43,308 nucleotides of DNA from Pseudobdellovibrionaceae bacterium (GCA_025354795.1 JANXMF010000076.1:1-43308), one strand, 5' to 3'. Numbered from the stretch's first letter, positions 15,238-24,496 are shown. The notes: generated from the sequence alone by a model not told the origin. Made by a program: numbers and translations.

Positions 15238-16764
15238 CTACTCCCACTCGATTGTGCCTGGAGGTTTGGAGGTGACGTCGTATACCACGCGGTTCACGCC
15301 CCTCACTTCGTTGGTGATGCGATTTGAAACATGGGCCATAAATTTAGCATCAAAGGGATACCAGTCGGCGGTCATGCCGTCGCTCGAGGTCACAGCTCTG
15401 AGCGCAACCACTTTGTCATAGGTCCGATTGTCGCCTTGCACACCCACTGTCCGCACCGGCAGCAGCACACAAAAGGCCTGCCAAATTTTTTCGTAAAGGC
15501 CGTTTTTCTCGAGTTCGCCAATGTAAATGGCGTCGACTTCTTTGAGAATGTTCAGGTCCTCTTCGTTGATCGGTCCAATCAGGCGAATAGCGAGCCCTGG
15601 ACCCGGAAAGGGATGGCGCCACAGAAACTTATGCGGAATTTCTAAATCAGCGCCGATGCGTCGCACTTCATCTTTGAAAAGTTCACGCAGTGGTTCGATC
15701 AATTTTAGACCCAGATCTTTGGGCAGGCCACCCACGTTGTGATGGGATTTGATCGTCACGCTGGTCCCGCGCGGACTGACCGATTCGATCACGTCCGGAT
15801 AAAGAGTACCTTGCGCGAGCCACTGACACTCACCGACTTTTTGAAAGGCCTTCTTAAACACCGTGATAAACTCACGGCCAATAATCTTGCGTTTTTGTTC
15901 AGGATCTTCCACGCCGTTAAGTTGCGCTAAGAAATCCTTGCGGGCGTCATAGCCATGAACATTCAAACCGAGTTCCGCATACATTTTGAGCACGTTTTCA
16001 AATTCGTTTTTACGCAGCAAACCGGTGTCGACAAAGACGCAATTCACCTGGTCATAACTTAAAGCCTTGGTGAGAAGCGTGGCCACCACGGTGGAATCCA
16101 CCCCACCACTGAGCGCGCATAAAACTCGCTCCTTCTTTCCCACCCGCTCTTGAATGTCAGCAATCAGATGGTCGCGAATGGCACCGCTGGCCCAATTCAC
16201 TTTGGCTTTACAAAATCCAAATAAAAATTCGCGTAAGAAATCAGTGCCGCCTTCGGTGTGCGCCACTTCGGGATGGAATTGCACCGCCCAGAATCCGTTG
16301 CCCACCAATGCCGCCGGATGATCATTGCCGGAAGTCGCGACCACCCGCGCGCCCGGGGGCGCCTTGGTGATCACGTCGCCGTGACTCATCCATACCTTTT
16401 GTGAAGCCCGCCACGACCCTAATTTTTCATGCCATTCGACTGTATTAAAACCATATTCGCGTTTTGCAGCTCGCTCCACCGTGCCGCCCAGACCTTGAGC
16501 CAGAAGCTGCATGCCATAACAAATCCCAAGAGTCGGCGCAATTTGGAGTAGACCCTTGACGTCGGCAATCGGTGCGTCCGCATCGTCTACGGAATTAGGT
16601 CCGCCACTGAGAATTATGGCTACGGGTTTGCGTGCCGCGATGTCATGAAGAGGCGTATTGAAGCGCAGTAACTCCGAATAAATTCCCATTTCCCGACAAC
16701 GCCTGGCGATCAATTGCGTGTACTGGGAGCCAAAGTCCAGGATAGCGATTCCACCATTTACCAT
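15238..16764 (-). CDS. guaA: GMP synthase (glutamine-hydrolysing)
   Basis: A 508-residue two-domain enzyme that converts XMP to GMP with ATP and glutamine. The class I amidotransferase domain holds Cys82 (GICYGMQLL) and His164/Glu166 (FHPEVAHT). The ATP-pyrophosphatase P-loop is LSGGVDSTVVATLL. The dimerisation domain ends in the canonical NRVVYDVTSKPPGTIEWE. The fold and length are complete. It heads a two-gene unit with dnaE. With purK/purE 2 kb away, this makes a loose purine neighbourhood, though these are on opposite strands and not one operon. Confidence 0.97.
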   Translation of the reverse strand: MVNGGIAILDFGSQYTQLIARRCREMGIYSELLRFNTPLHDIAARKPVAIILSGGPNSVDDADAPIADVKGLLQIAPTLGICYGMQLLAQGLGGTVERAAKREYGFNTVEWHEKLGSWRASQKVWMSHGDVITKAPPGARVVATSGNDHPAALVGNGFWAVQFHPEVAHTEGGTDFLREFLFGFCKAKVNWASGAIRDHLIADIQERVGKKERVLCALSGGVDSTVVATLLTKALSYDQVNCVFVDTGLLRKNEFENVLKMYAELGLNVHGYDARKDFLAQLNGVEDPEQKRKIIGREFITVFKKAFQKVGECQWLAQGTLYPDVIESVSPRGTSVTIKSHHNVGGLPKDLGLKLIEPLRELFKDEVRRIGADLEIPHKFLWRHPFPGPGLAIRLIGPINEEDLNILKEVDAIYIGELEKNGLYEKIWQAFCVLLPVRTVGVQGDNRTYDKVVALRAVTSSDGMTADWYPFDAKFMAHVSNRITNEVRGVNRVVYDVTSKPPGTIEWE

Positions 16765-16831
16765 GGCGGAAACTTTATGCGAAAGGGGGCGCAGAGTCCA
16801 TGCGTTAATCCTATAGAGCCGTGCGCTAAAT

Positions 16832-17359
16832 CTAGGGACTCGCGGTGAACGGCATTTGACCTAAGGTCATATCCACCAGGCGGCGTATGCGTACCAGCTC
16901 CCGCATCATGCGCAGAGAATCGACCAGGGGATTCACAGTTGAACCGGCAACATCGTTCCACAAGATGGGCATGGTCATGATTTTAAAACCCATCTTCTCA
17001 CAAAGCACCAGGATCTCCACGTCAAAGGCAAAGCCTGGGACTTTTTGCCGGTCGAAAATGGCGTGAAGCGCGGTGGCTCTGAAGAACTTAAAACCCGCCT
17101 GGGTGTCCTTGATGCCCTCGACTGAAAAGTACTGGGTCAAGCGATTGAACGTCAAACTCATGGCGCGGCGAATGGGATTGCGGCCCTCGCCGTTTTGTGG
17201 ATTGGCACTCCAACGGTCACCGATCACCACATCGGCCTCAGGGGCTTCGGCAAACGCGAGCATGACCTTAAAGATTTCGGGTAAAGACGTCGCCAAATCG
17301 GCATCCATAAAACCCCCAAAAGGCGTGTGGATATGGCCCATGCCGGCTTTGACATTCAT
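16832..17359 (-). pseudogene. 5'-truncated family 2 glycosyltransferase (dolichyl-phosphate mannosyltransferase-like)
   Basis: This frame encodes 175 residues that correspond to the second half of a DPM1/ALG5-like GT2 enzyme. It has KGMNVKAGM (the N-K-G...V-x-x-G-M loop), FMDADLATSLPEI with the DxD-type metal site, KDTQAGFKFF, and PGFAFDVEILVLCEKMGFKI. The first 70-80 residues, with the nucleotide-binding VPxYNE strand, are absent. The frame is closed by a TGA 11 codons upstream of the ATG. Directly upstream lies an unrelated small exported ORF. I conclude that the gene is a deletion remnant. The other possibility is an internal start giving a non-catalytic protein. Confidence 0.7.
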
Positions 17360-17423
17360 GCCTTTTGATTTCCTCCGCCCGCAGTGGAATCAGAAGGAGC
17401 CACAACCACAATATCAGGGTCAC

Positions 17424-17576
17424 TTAACAACGCCCACAATTCCCCGCGCCCCAAGCCGCCTCCTGGGCCTCTCTATCCGCGAGCCAAATCGCGGCTTCGG
17501 GACAAGACAGGAGTGGCAACACCTCGGCGCTGACGGCGATAGGCAAAAGCAAGAACGCGAGCAAACATTTAAACAT
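17424..17576 (-). CDS. Small exported peptide, 50 residues, not in ORF track
   Basis: ATG at 17576 is preceded by AAGGTGGAGGAACGCT, a strong GGAGG ribosome-binding site. The product is a clear signal peptide (MFKCLLAFLLLPIAVSA) plus about 33 residues with three cysteines (LLSCPEAAIWLADREAQ, then a C-terminal GNCGRC). The leader carries a 7-bp direct repeat, AGGTCTGAGGTCTG. Its TAA is followed immediately by a GTG opening a second hydrophobic frame (TLILWLWLLLIPLRAEE), which runs into the truncated glycosyltransferase in another frame. I do not recognise a family. It may be the surviving head of a disrupted locus or a genuine small periplasmic protein. Confidence 0.5.
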   Translation of the reverse strand: MFKCLLAFLLLPIAVSAEVLPLLSCPEAAIWLADREAQEAAWGAGNCGRC

Positions 17577-17662
17577 AGCGTTCCTCCACCTTCAGACCTC
17601 AGACCTATCAAAAATAGCCTGAAAGTTGAGCAAAAATACGAGCTGTGGAAAAAGTTTCGCGG

Positions 17663-18727
17663 CTATTCCCGTAGGCTAGTACGCTTGTACATACGTTGGG
17701 GGTTCACAAAAAAGGTGGCAACCCCACCTCTCAACTCCGCATAGCTCTTGCCGCGCGCACAAATCGTCATGAGGGCATGGCCAAATTCAAGCCAGCCGCT
17801 GGTCATGCGCAAATGGAAACGAAAGCGCTTGAGGCCGTCCTCAGGAGTGAAATAACGCTCAAGCGTGGTCAATAATAAGAGGCAGGCGCGGCCATATTCA
17901 GCGCCCTCCTCGGTTTCCGTACTGGGCACCGTTTCGCCCTCGTGGCCGTCTGGATTCGCCATTCCCAAAGCCTCACCCACTTGCCACATGAGCCATGGGC
18001 GGGCGGCTAGTGCACGGCCAATCATGACGGAATCACAGCCCGTCTGCGTGAGCATCGCGAGGACATCCTCGAAACATTGCACATCGCCGTTTCCCAGGAC
18101 GGGAATTTTTAAAGCACTACGGACCCGGGCGATCTGTCCCCAGTCCGCAACCCCCCGGCGCTTTTGCGTACTCAACCGCGGATGCAACGTGATCCATGCG
18201 GCACCCGCCGCCTCAAGACCGCGCACAAAACGCAGCAGAAATTCCTCATCTTGCTGAAGACCGGCACGCAGTTTGACCGAAACCGGAACACCTGCGTGCC
18301 GAACCGTCATGCGCACAACCTCCGCGGCATAATCTGCGTCGCCCATTAAGGCCACACCATAATTGTGGCGAAGTGCTTTGCTCACGGGGCAGCCCATATT
18401 TATGTCGATTCCGGCCGCACCCCACTCGACCAATTTGCGCACTGACTCTTTAATGGGTTGCTCTTCGTTACCCAGAATTTGCGGGACCAGCGGGTCCTCA
18501 CCTGCGCGCAAAGTTTCAGGCGTTTGGCCAAGCTCTTCTTTAGGCAGCCGCCATGTCGAAAGCATTTCGGTGGGCCAAGGTGTTTGCACGCCCGGTGGAC
18601 AATAACTCTTCACCAAAACCCGCAAGGCGACGTGGGAAAGTCCCACCATCGGCGCTAGGCACACCGGAAAGTTGACCTTCCCGTTTAAAAGCGGTCGTTG
18701 CAGATAATTGTTGCCACTCAATGTCAT
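17663..18727 (-). CDS. dus: tRNA-dihydrouridine synthase
   Basis: A 354-residue FMN enzyme that reduces uridines in tRNA D-loops. FPVCLAPMVGLSHVALR is the N-terminal TIM-barrel strand with the flavin site. INMGCPVSKALRHNYGVALM contains the active-site Cys and the family signature. VSVKLRAG, WITLHPR and VLGNGDVQ are the phosphate-binding strands. The helical tail (EYGRACLLLLTTLERYFTPE) is of the DusB/DusC type. I do not assign a subtype. It starts 47 bp from purK on the opposite strand, so their promoters share this short gap. Confidence 0.93.
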   Translation of the reverse strand: MTLSGNNYLQRPLLNGKVNFPVCLAPMVGLSHVALRVLVKSYCPPGVQTPWPTEMLSTWRLPKEELGQTPETLRAGEDPLVPQILGNEEQPIKESVRKLVEWGAAGIDINMGCPVSKALRHNYGVALMGDADYAAEVVRMTVRHAGVPVSVKLRAGLQQDEEFLLRFVRGLEAAGAAWITLHPRLSTQKRRGVADWGQIARVRSALKIPVLGNGDVQCFEDVLAMLTQTGCDSVMIGRALAARPWLMWQVGEALGMANPDGHEGETVPSTETEEGAEYGRACLLLLTTLERYFTPEDGLKRFRFHLRMTSGWLEFGHALMTICARGKSYAELRGGVATFFVNPQRMYKRTSLRE

Positions 18728-18774
18728 CCTTCATCCCAATAGCCTAAAGCACCACAATTAGCTACCTTAGGGCG

Positions 18775-19884
18775 ATGAAAAGACCGCAGATCGGAATTTT
18801 AGGCGGTGGCCAGTTGGCCCGAATGCTAGCCCTTGCGGCCTATCCGTTGGGCGTCGATGTATCTGTTCTTGCCACGAACCGTGGTGAACCCGCCGCCCAG
18901 GTGTGTGGGAGCGTGCTGTGTGGCAGCCCCGACAACGAAAGCGATTTGACCAAGTTCTTTGCCAACCTCGGAGCCGTGACCTTTGAGAGCGAGTTTGTCG
19001 ACACTGCGCGGGTTGCGCGCGTGGTGCCCCCGACTTGCCAGGTCTTTCCTGCTCTTACGGTCATCGGCACGATTCAAGATCGCCTGGAGCAAAAGCGTCT
19101 GCTCGATCGCTTTAAAATTGCGACGAGCCCGTGGCTTGAGATTGATTCGACCAGCGATTTAAAAAGGGCCGCGGAAAAATTTCCTGATGGCCTGGTTTTA
19201 AAACAACGACGCTTTGGTTACGACGGCCACGGCACTTTCATAGTGCGCAATCCGGCGCGCAACTTGGATCCGAGTCTATTGCAAAAATCTAAGAGCGGTT
19301 TTATCGCCGAGAAATGGATTCCTTTCACGCGTGAGCTTGCCACTTCCTTTGTGCGCTCAATCAGCGGAGAATTTTTAACGTTGCCTATGGTAGAAAGTGT
19401 GCAAATGGACGCTCGCTGTTTTTCGGTGCGCGGCCCTATCACCCATGCGGCTCATAAAAAAATGAGCACCAGTTTCAAACGTCTCATGACTGAACTTGAC
19501 TATCATGGTGTGCTCGCGACTGAGTTTTTTGAAGTCAAAAAAGCGTTGTTGGTGAACGAACTCGCGCCGCGCGTGCACAACTCGGCCCACTATTCCATTG
19601 AGGGCCTAGTCTGCTCGCAATTTGAGTACCACCTGCGCGCGGGTCTAGGGATGCCGTTGCCGCTGGTAGCTGCGGCTGGACCCGGTGCGTGGGCGATGAT
19701 CAATTTGCTGGGCTCAAGTACGACGCCGCCGCGTTTGAACTGGTCGACAGCGGGTAAACTTCACTGGTATGGTAAGAGTGAAAATCGGCCGGGGCGCAAA
19801 ATGGGTCATATTACGGTGCTCGATAAAAATTCCTCAGAGGCCTTAAAGCAGGCCCTGCGCTGGCGAAAGGATTTTGTATTATGA
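18775..19884 (+). CDS. purK: N5-carboxyaminoimidazole ribonucleotide synthase
   Basis: A 369-residue ATP-grasp enzyme that converts AIR, ATP and bicarbonate to N5-CAIR in purine synthesis. [20 protein letters not shown] is the typical N-terminus. The ATP-grasp central part is [17 protein letters not shown], and the catalytic loop is [27 protein letters not shown] before the ATG is a fair ribosome-binding site. The stop overlaps the purE start by 4 bp (ATGA), so the two are translationally coupled, as in many bacteria. Confidence 0.96.
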   Translation: MKRPQIGILGGGQLARMLALAAYPLGVDVSVLATNRGEPAAQVCGSVLCGSPDNESDLTKFFANLGAVTFESEFVDTARVARVVPPTCQVFPALTVIGTIQDRLEQKRLLDRFKIATSPWLEIDSTSDLKRAAEKFPDGLVLKQRRFGYDGHGTFIVRNPARNLDPSLLQKSKSGFIAEKWIPFTRELATSFVRSISGEFLTLPMVESVQMDARCFSVRGPITHAAHKKMSTSFKRLMTELDYHGVLATEFFEVKKALLVNELAPRVHNSAHYSIEGLVCSQFEYHLRAGLGMPLPLVAAAGPGAWAMINLLGSSTTPPRLNWSTAGKLHWYGKSENRPGRKMGHITVLDKNSSEALKQALRWRKDFVL

Positions 19885-20375
19885 AACGCCAAGTCGCGAT
19901 AATTATGGGTAGTACCTCCGACGCGCGCGTGATGAAGGATGCGGTCAAAGTTCTTAAAGATTTAAACATCGGATTTGAAAGCAAGATCGTATCGGCCCAT
20001 CGCACGCCAGAATATATGCAAGAGTACGCAAAGCAAGCCGAAGCTCGGGGCTTTAAAGTAATCATTGCCGGTGCCGGCGGGGCCGCGCATTTGCCGGGCA
20101 TGGTAGCGTCGTACACGGTGCTGCCGGTGATCGCGGTGCCAGTGGCGACCACTTCGCTTAAGGGACTCGATAGTTTATTAAGTATCGCGCAAATGCCTAA
20201 GGGCGTGCCGGTCGCGACCATGGCGATCGACAATTCACACAATGCGGGCCTACTCGCGGCGCGGATTCTGGCGCTTGGTTCAGCTAGACTCACCCGGGCG
20301 CTGCACCAGCACCGACGTGGTTTAAGAGTGAAGGTGGCGAAAGCGCAGGGGTCGCTTAAAAAATTGTTGAAATAG
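19881..20375 (+). CDS. purE: N5-carboxyaminoimidazole ribonucleotide mutase, class I
   Basis: A 164-residue PurE that moves the carboxyl group of N5-CAIR to C4 of the ring, directly after Pur[30 protein letters not shown] and [16 protein letters not shown] are the three active-site blocks of class I enzymes, which work with PurK. Length is normal. It ends convergently with the NamZ-like gene, with 29 bp between stops and no obvious terminator. Confidence 0.97.
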   Translation: MKRQVAIIMGSTSDARVMKDAVKVLKDLNIGFESKIVSAHRTPEYMQEYAKQAEARGFKVIIAGAGGAAHLPGMVASYTVLPVIAVPVATTSLKGLDSLLSIAQMPKGVPVATMAIDNSHNAGLLAARILALGSARLTRALHQHRRGLRVKVAKAQGSLKKLLK

Positions 20376-20404
20376 GTCACACCCCTCCAAATTCAAAACA
20401 CGCC

Positions 20405-21595
20405 CTAATAGAGCAAATAAGCCTGTCGCTCCTCGCGCCAAGCATTTTCGTCAGCCAACAAAGACTCGTCCCATTCTGCAATCCGCGGTTTGGAATCAGC
20501 GACCCAGTCCCGAAGTTTATCGGTGCCGCTCAAGATATCGATTGGCATAAGTTTGGTTTCATACTCATAGGGAGGCTGACGCCAAATTTCGAGCCCCGGA
20601 TGAATGCGCTGAGTGGCTTTCAAAAACAAGTTCATAAGACGATAGGGACGAAACGTTTGTGCATTGTAAAATGGCCCGTCGATATGGACCTGAATGCCAT
20701 TAACAAGTTCGCCCTTGAATTTATGAAAAGTCGGCTCGTAAAAGGCCGGACGTATCATGCAGCCGCGCAACCACCCCGGTGCCATTTGCTCCATCTCCCT
20801 AATAATTTTCGTCATCGAAAGCCCGGGCGCACCAAAAAGCTCAAGCGGAATCGTGGTACCGCGGCCTTCGGAGAGATTGGTGCCCTCAAGCAAAACCGTG
20901 CCGCAATAAGTTCTAGTGGTGGTCAAGCGTGGAATATTTGGTGACGGATTGACCCAGCTCAAATCGGGCCAAGGCTCCTCTTTCGGGTGGTAACTATTCA
21001 TGGCTATGACGGTGAGATTGATCTTTAGCTTTTTGAAATCACGATACCAAAGCGCCGCCTCGCCCAAGGTGAGACCGTGGCGCATCGGCAGCGGTGCCGC
21101 ACCCACGAAGCTGGCGAATTTCATATCCAGAGTGTGGCCTTCGATTTCGCGGCCGGCAGGATTGGGGCGATCGAGCACCCAGATTTCTTGCCCGCTATGA
21201 TTGACCGATTCCATCATATAAAAGAGCGTAGTGAGAAAAGTGTAGATCCGGCAACCGACGTCCTGTAGATCGATAAGCAAAACGTCCCAGCCTTTAAGCA
21301 TGTCCACCGTGGGCCTGCGCACTTTGCCGTATAGGCTCATAATCGGAATATGCAGTTGCGGGTCGAGGTAATCCTCGCTCTCGATCATATTGTCTTGTTT
21401 TTCGCCGCGCATCCCGTGCTGAGGCCCAAAGCCCGAGACGACTTTGAGCCCTTTGATCAGGCTCAGCTGATCCAGCGAATGCTGCAGCGATTGCGTGACC
21501 GATGCAGGGTGACCTAAAAAGGCCAGGCGCTTTTCAACTAATTTGGCTTGGAGTTCCGGCTCGTTTAATAGACGCTCAATCCCCAGTTGAAACAC
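20405..21595 (-). CDS. DUF1343/NamZ-like exo-beta-N-acetylmuramidase
   Basis: A 396-residue protein of the DUF1343 family, whose Bacillus subtilis member NamZ cleaves terminal MurNAc from peptidoglycan fragments. Family blocks include VSGFGPQHGMRGEKQD, IPIMSLYGKVRRPT, LLIDLQDVGCRIYTF, LDRPNPAGREIEG and PMRHGLTLGEAALWY. I see no signal peptide, so cytoplasmic recycling of muropeptides is more likely than secretion, although start choice affects this. The start is a GTG with AAAGG upstream. It lies 16 bp downstream of the PuuD-like gene and is probably co-transcribed with it. The substrate is inferred. Confidence 0.88.
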   Translation of the reverse strand: MFQLGIERLLNEPELQAKLVEKRLAFLGHPASVTQSLQHSLDQLSLIKGLKVVSGFGPQHGMRGEKQDNMIESEDYLDPQLHIPIMSLYGKVRRPTVDMLKGWDVLLIDLQDVGCRIYTFLTTLFYMMESVNHSGQEIWVLDRPNPAGREIEGHTLDMKFASFVGAAPLPMRHGLTLGEAALWYRDFKKLKINLTVIAMNSYHPKEEPWPDLSWVNPSPNIPRLTTTRTYCGTVLLEGTNLSEGRGTTIPLELFGAPGLSMTKIIREMEQMAPGWLRGCMIRPAFYEPTFHKFKGELVNGIQVHIDGPFYNAQTFRPYRLMNLFLKATQRIHPGLEIWRQPPYEYETKLMPIDILSGTDKLRDWVADSKPRIAEWDESLLADENAWREERQAYLLY

Positions 21596-21611
21596 GCTCT
21601 AGCCTTTCTGT

Positions 21612-22331
21612 TTACATTAAAACCGAAAGCAAAACCACGAACACCGCGGTCAGCGCAAAACCACAGGTCAAGACGCCCTTGATCGTGGTCAACGGTCCGG
21701 TCTTTCCGACGATGCCGTTGGCTTGGAGACCCAAAATCAGCAACAGTGCAACAATCCAATAAACACAAACTTGCGAAGAGTCCGTCACGCTAAAGCCCAA
21801 ATGATTGGCCGCGAGCATAAAAAACAACATGGGAATCGAAAATAACGTATTGGTGCGCGAAGCGAGTCCCGCTTTAGCCGCAGCCATTGCCGCTGCAGGA
21901 TTCGCGGCCGCACCACCTGCCACCGCGATCGCATTCTTGATCACGATCTGTTGTTTGGGCCAAATAACGATCATAACGTTCAAAAACATCAGCGTACCAA
22001 AAGTGGCACCCGTCAAAATATTAATCCAAAACGGCGTGTTGAAAACGGCCATGCCCGCTCCAGACACATCAAGATGAGCGCGAATCATAAGCATCACAAA
22101 GCCGGTCGCGAACGTCCACATCGAGCCATAGCGAAACCACCAAAGAGCCCGTGGCAGGAGTTTTTGAATGGCGTGGGATTTATTGCCGGCGTCAGTGGTC
22201 TCTGCCATAAATGCGCCATGCACATAGTTGAAATAATAGAGTAGGCCGATCCACATGACGCCAAAAAACAAATGCAGCCAACGCATCAGAAAATGAAAAC
22301 CTAAAATATTACTGGTCAATGTTTGCAACAT
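21612..22331 (-). CDS. Membrane protein of the urate-oxidase N-terminal (PuuD-N) family
   Basis: A 239-residue membrane protein with about six helices. FLMRWLHLFFGVMWIGLLYYFNYV at the N-terminus, GTLMFLNVMIVIWPKQQ and FSIPMLFFMLAANHLGF match the membrane domain of PuuD-type urate hydroxylase (DUF989). Conserved histidines in helix 1 and near ANHLGF could bind heme. The C-terminal cytochrome c domain (CxxCH) of true PuuD is absent. Urate oxidation is therefore uncertain, and a quinol or heme membrane role is equally open. GGGG lies 7 bp before the ATG. Confidence 0.8.
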   Translation of the reverse strand: MLQTLTSNILGFHFLMRWLHLFFGVMWIGLLYYFNYVHGAFMAETTDAGNKSHAIQKLLPRALWWFRYGSMWTFATGFVMLMIRAHLDVSGAGMAVFNTPFWINILTGATFGTLMFLNVMIVIWPKQQIVIKNAIAVAGGAAANPAAAMAAAKAGLASRTNTLFSIPMLFFMLAANHLGFSVTDSSQVCVYWIVALLLILGLQANGIVGKTGPLTTIKGVLTCGFALTAVFVVLLSVLM

Positions 22332-22405
22332 TTGAAAGCCCCTTTGCTAAAAGTTTTGCACTCGCGCAATCATTTGTATGATCGATGCGCGACCCTGTCC
22401 AGCGT

Positions 22406-23209
22406 TTAAAGAAATTCAATTTGCTGTCCGGTCGCCAAAGCCAGCAGCACCAGCCCGCCCAAAATCACCCGGTAATAGCCAAAATACTTCAGGCCGAAAC
22501 GCTCGATGGCCCGCACAAAATAATAAATGGTGAGTAGCCCCACCGCAAACGAAACCAAGTTTCCCCACAGCAAAATATTCCACTGTTCCGCACGGATTTC
22601 AGGATAAACCTTAAGGACTTTTAAAAAAGTCGCGCCGCTGAGAGTGGGCACCGCGAGAAAAAACGAGAACTCGGTGGCCGATACCAAACTCAAGCCTTCA
22701 GACAGCCCGCCCCAGATTGTCGCTGCAGAGCGTGACATGCCCGGAAAAAAAGCCAAACACTGAAACAAGCCGATCTTGAAGGCAGACGGAGCCTTCAATT
22801 TCTCAACGCTGACCACCCGCACCTTATGGTGGCGAAGCCAATGATCGGTCAAAATCAAAACAATGCCGCCCATGAACAGCATCGCACCCACAACCCACAC
22901 ATTGCCCAAAATTAAATCGATGCGTTTCTTCACCACCAGACCAATGATCGCGGCCGGCAAAAAAGCCATAAAGACCTGAGGATAGATCTTGAAATTGAGC
23001 AAGAATCGCCGCCAGAACAACATTAAGACAGCCAAAATTGCACCAAACTGCACCATCACAGTGTAGTCTTTGACGAAGGCGTCCTGGTTGATGCCCATCA
23101 CCCAGGACGTGAGAATAATATGGCCCGTGGAAGACACCGGTAAATACTCCGTCAATCCCTCGACCACAGCCAATAACATCGCTTGCGCAAAACTCATGCT
23201 CTTAAGCAT
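22406..23209 (-). CDS. uppP: Undecaprenyl-diphosphatase UppP (BacA)
   Basis: A 267-residue inner-membrane enzyme that removes a phosphate from undecaprenyl diphosphate to recycle the lipid carrier for peptidoglycan and polysaccharide export. The two reentrant-loop motifs are present: VVEGLTEYLPVSSTGHIIL and FFPGMSRSAATIWGGL. About eight hydrophobic helices are visible. Length is normal. It may start at the second Met (MSFAQ), 4 codons in. It lies 20 bp downstream of the DMT transporter on the same strand. Confidence 0.96.
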   Translation of the reverse strand: MLKSMSFAQAMLLAVVEGLTEYLPVSSTGHIILTSWVMGINQDAFVKDYTVMVQFGAILAVLMLFWRRFLLNFKIYPQVFMAFLPAAIIGLVVKKRIDLILGNVWVVGAMLFMGGIVLILTDHWLRHHKVRVVSVEKLKAPSAFKIGLFQCLAFFPGMSRSAATIWGGLSEGLSLVSATEFSFFLAVPTLSGATFLKVLKVYPEIRAEQWNILLWGNLVSFAVGLLTIYYFVRAIERFGLKYFGYYRVILGGLVLLALATGQQIEFL

Positions 23210-23229
23210 TCAGGAGTTGAAACTTAAAA

Positions 23230-24114
23230 TCAATCTTTCTTCTCAAATGTTGTCGCAAACAATGCGGAAGCAAAAATGATCGCGGCCCCGAGAGCCTCGG
23301 TAAGTCTGAGCGACTCGCCCAACAGCATCATGGCGAAAAACAATGCAAAGGGCGACTCGAGCAAAAACATTAAGCTCGAAACAGTGGCTGAAAGACGGGC
23401 CTGCGCGCGCACCTGAAGATAAAATGCAATTACAGTGGAGCCGAGCGCCAACGAAAGGGTTCCCAGTAAGGCATGGGTGGGCCACTCCGCAATATGCCCG
23501 ATTTTTGTGCGCAGTTCGTGACCATACAAAAACGGTACGGTTAACAAAAGTGACCACACACATTGGTAAATGTTGAACACAAAGGGCCGATCGACGCAGG
23601 GGCTCACCACTCCCATCCAATAAATTTGCCCGGCCGCAGTGAGCGCACAGGCAAAGGTCAATACATCGCCAAAATTAAGCGGCGAAAACCCCAAGCCTAC
23701 GATCAACAGCATGCCAAGAAACGAGCTCAGTACACAGAGCACCAGCCGCGCCGGCAACCGCCGCCCGCGCAAGAGCAATTCGAGAATGGGCACAAACACC
23801 ACATACAGTGTCGTGATAAATCCGCTTTTGGTCGCGCTGGTGTAAAGCAGACCCCAGGTCTGAAAAGTCAACGTTGCCACTAAAAATAGTGCCGGCACGA
23901 ACGAGCGGCGGGCGTATTCGTTAAATTTGGCGCGAGCGGGCTTGGCGAGTAGGAACGGCAGGCCCACCAGGCTTGCGAGCACAAAGCGCAAAAACGAAAC
24001 CTCGAAGGCATCGACAGCTTCCAGCGCCCATTTGGTCGCAATAAATCCAAAACCCCACAAACCCGCGGCCACCAACAGTTCTGCGACCGGGCCCCAAGCT
24101 CGAAATTTGGCCAA
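23230..24114 (-). CDS. EamA/DMT-family transporter
   Basis: A 294-residue protein with ten predicted helices arranged as two EamA repeats: LLVAAGLWGFGFIATKWAL near the N-terminus and LGTLSLALGSTVIAFYLQVRAQARLSAT in the second half. I chose a TTG start at 24114 because CGGAGG sits 5 bp upstream and the protein then begins just before helix 1. The track start 27 codons earlier adds an unlikely polar extension. DMT exporters move amino acids, nucleosides or other metabolites; the substrate cannot be told. Antisense ORFs here are shadows. Confidence 0.88.
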   Translation of the reverse strand: MAKFRAWGPVAELLVAAGLWGFGFIATKWALEAVDAFEVSFLRFVLASLVGLPFLLAKPARAKFNEYARRSFVPALFLVATLTFQTWGLLYTSATKSGFITTLYVVFVPILELLLRGRRLPARLVLCVLSSFLGMLLIVGLGFSPLNFGDVLTFACALTAAGQIYWMGVVSPCVDRPFVFNIYQCVWSLLLTVPFLYGHELRTKIGHIAEWPTHALLGTLSLALGSTVIAFYLQVRAQARLSATVSSLMFLLESPFALFFAMMLLGESLRLTEALGAAIIFASALFATTFEKKD

Positions 24115-24214
24115 GAAAACCTCCGACGCGGAGTCTAGAAAGTCGCCCGGCAAATGTCCATCAGCGTTTTGCTCTTGCGCGCCAAGCTTTACCACTTAAT
24201 CCAAAAGCAATTGA

Positions 24215-24481
24215 AAAACCTTTCCTTCCATCCTTAAGCCGGAAGTCGCTAAGATCTTCGAACACGGCAACACGTTTTACTCTGGCGTGGCCGATGAAGT
24301 GGAGGAGATGCAACCCGGGTCTGTGCTGTCGGTACCGACTTCCCCCTTGCGCTTACTGCCGATGCTCGCACAGGATCCAGGCCCGTTCCCCTACCACAAC
24401 AGCGTCACTAATCCGGCGCTGCACAATGTGATCGCAGCCTATTTCAGCGCGAGCTATTTACCGCTCAAGATCTCCGCGTAG
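24215..24481 (+). pseudogene. Orphan C-terminal coding fragment, unrecognised
   Basis: This 480-bp gap between the transporter and the M1 peptidase holds an open frame with protein-like composition: KTFPSILKPEVAKIFEHGNT, then a Pro/Leu-rich part, then VIAAYFSASYLPLKISA and a TAG. The frame is closed by a TGA at its 5' edge and has no good start; the track ATG at 24287 has GTGGAGGAG downstream rather than upstream. It reads like the tail of a lost gene. I do not recognise it. Confidence 0.35.
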
Positions 24482-24490
24482 CTGATTCGA

Positions 24491-24496
24491 TATAAT
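24491..24496 (+). promoter_or_regulatory. TATAAT -10-like box upstream of the M1 peptidase
   Basis: A perfect TATAAT lies about 100 bp before the TTG start of the M1 aminopeptidase gene. No good -35 stands 16-18 bp upstream (AGATCT region). It is the only consensus -10 in this gap. Confidence 0.35.

Noticed and set aside
19811-20380. 189-codon minus-strand ORF over purE
   Set aside because: It mirrors the well-conserved purE frame and has typical antisense composition (Ala/Ser/Arg/Cys).
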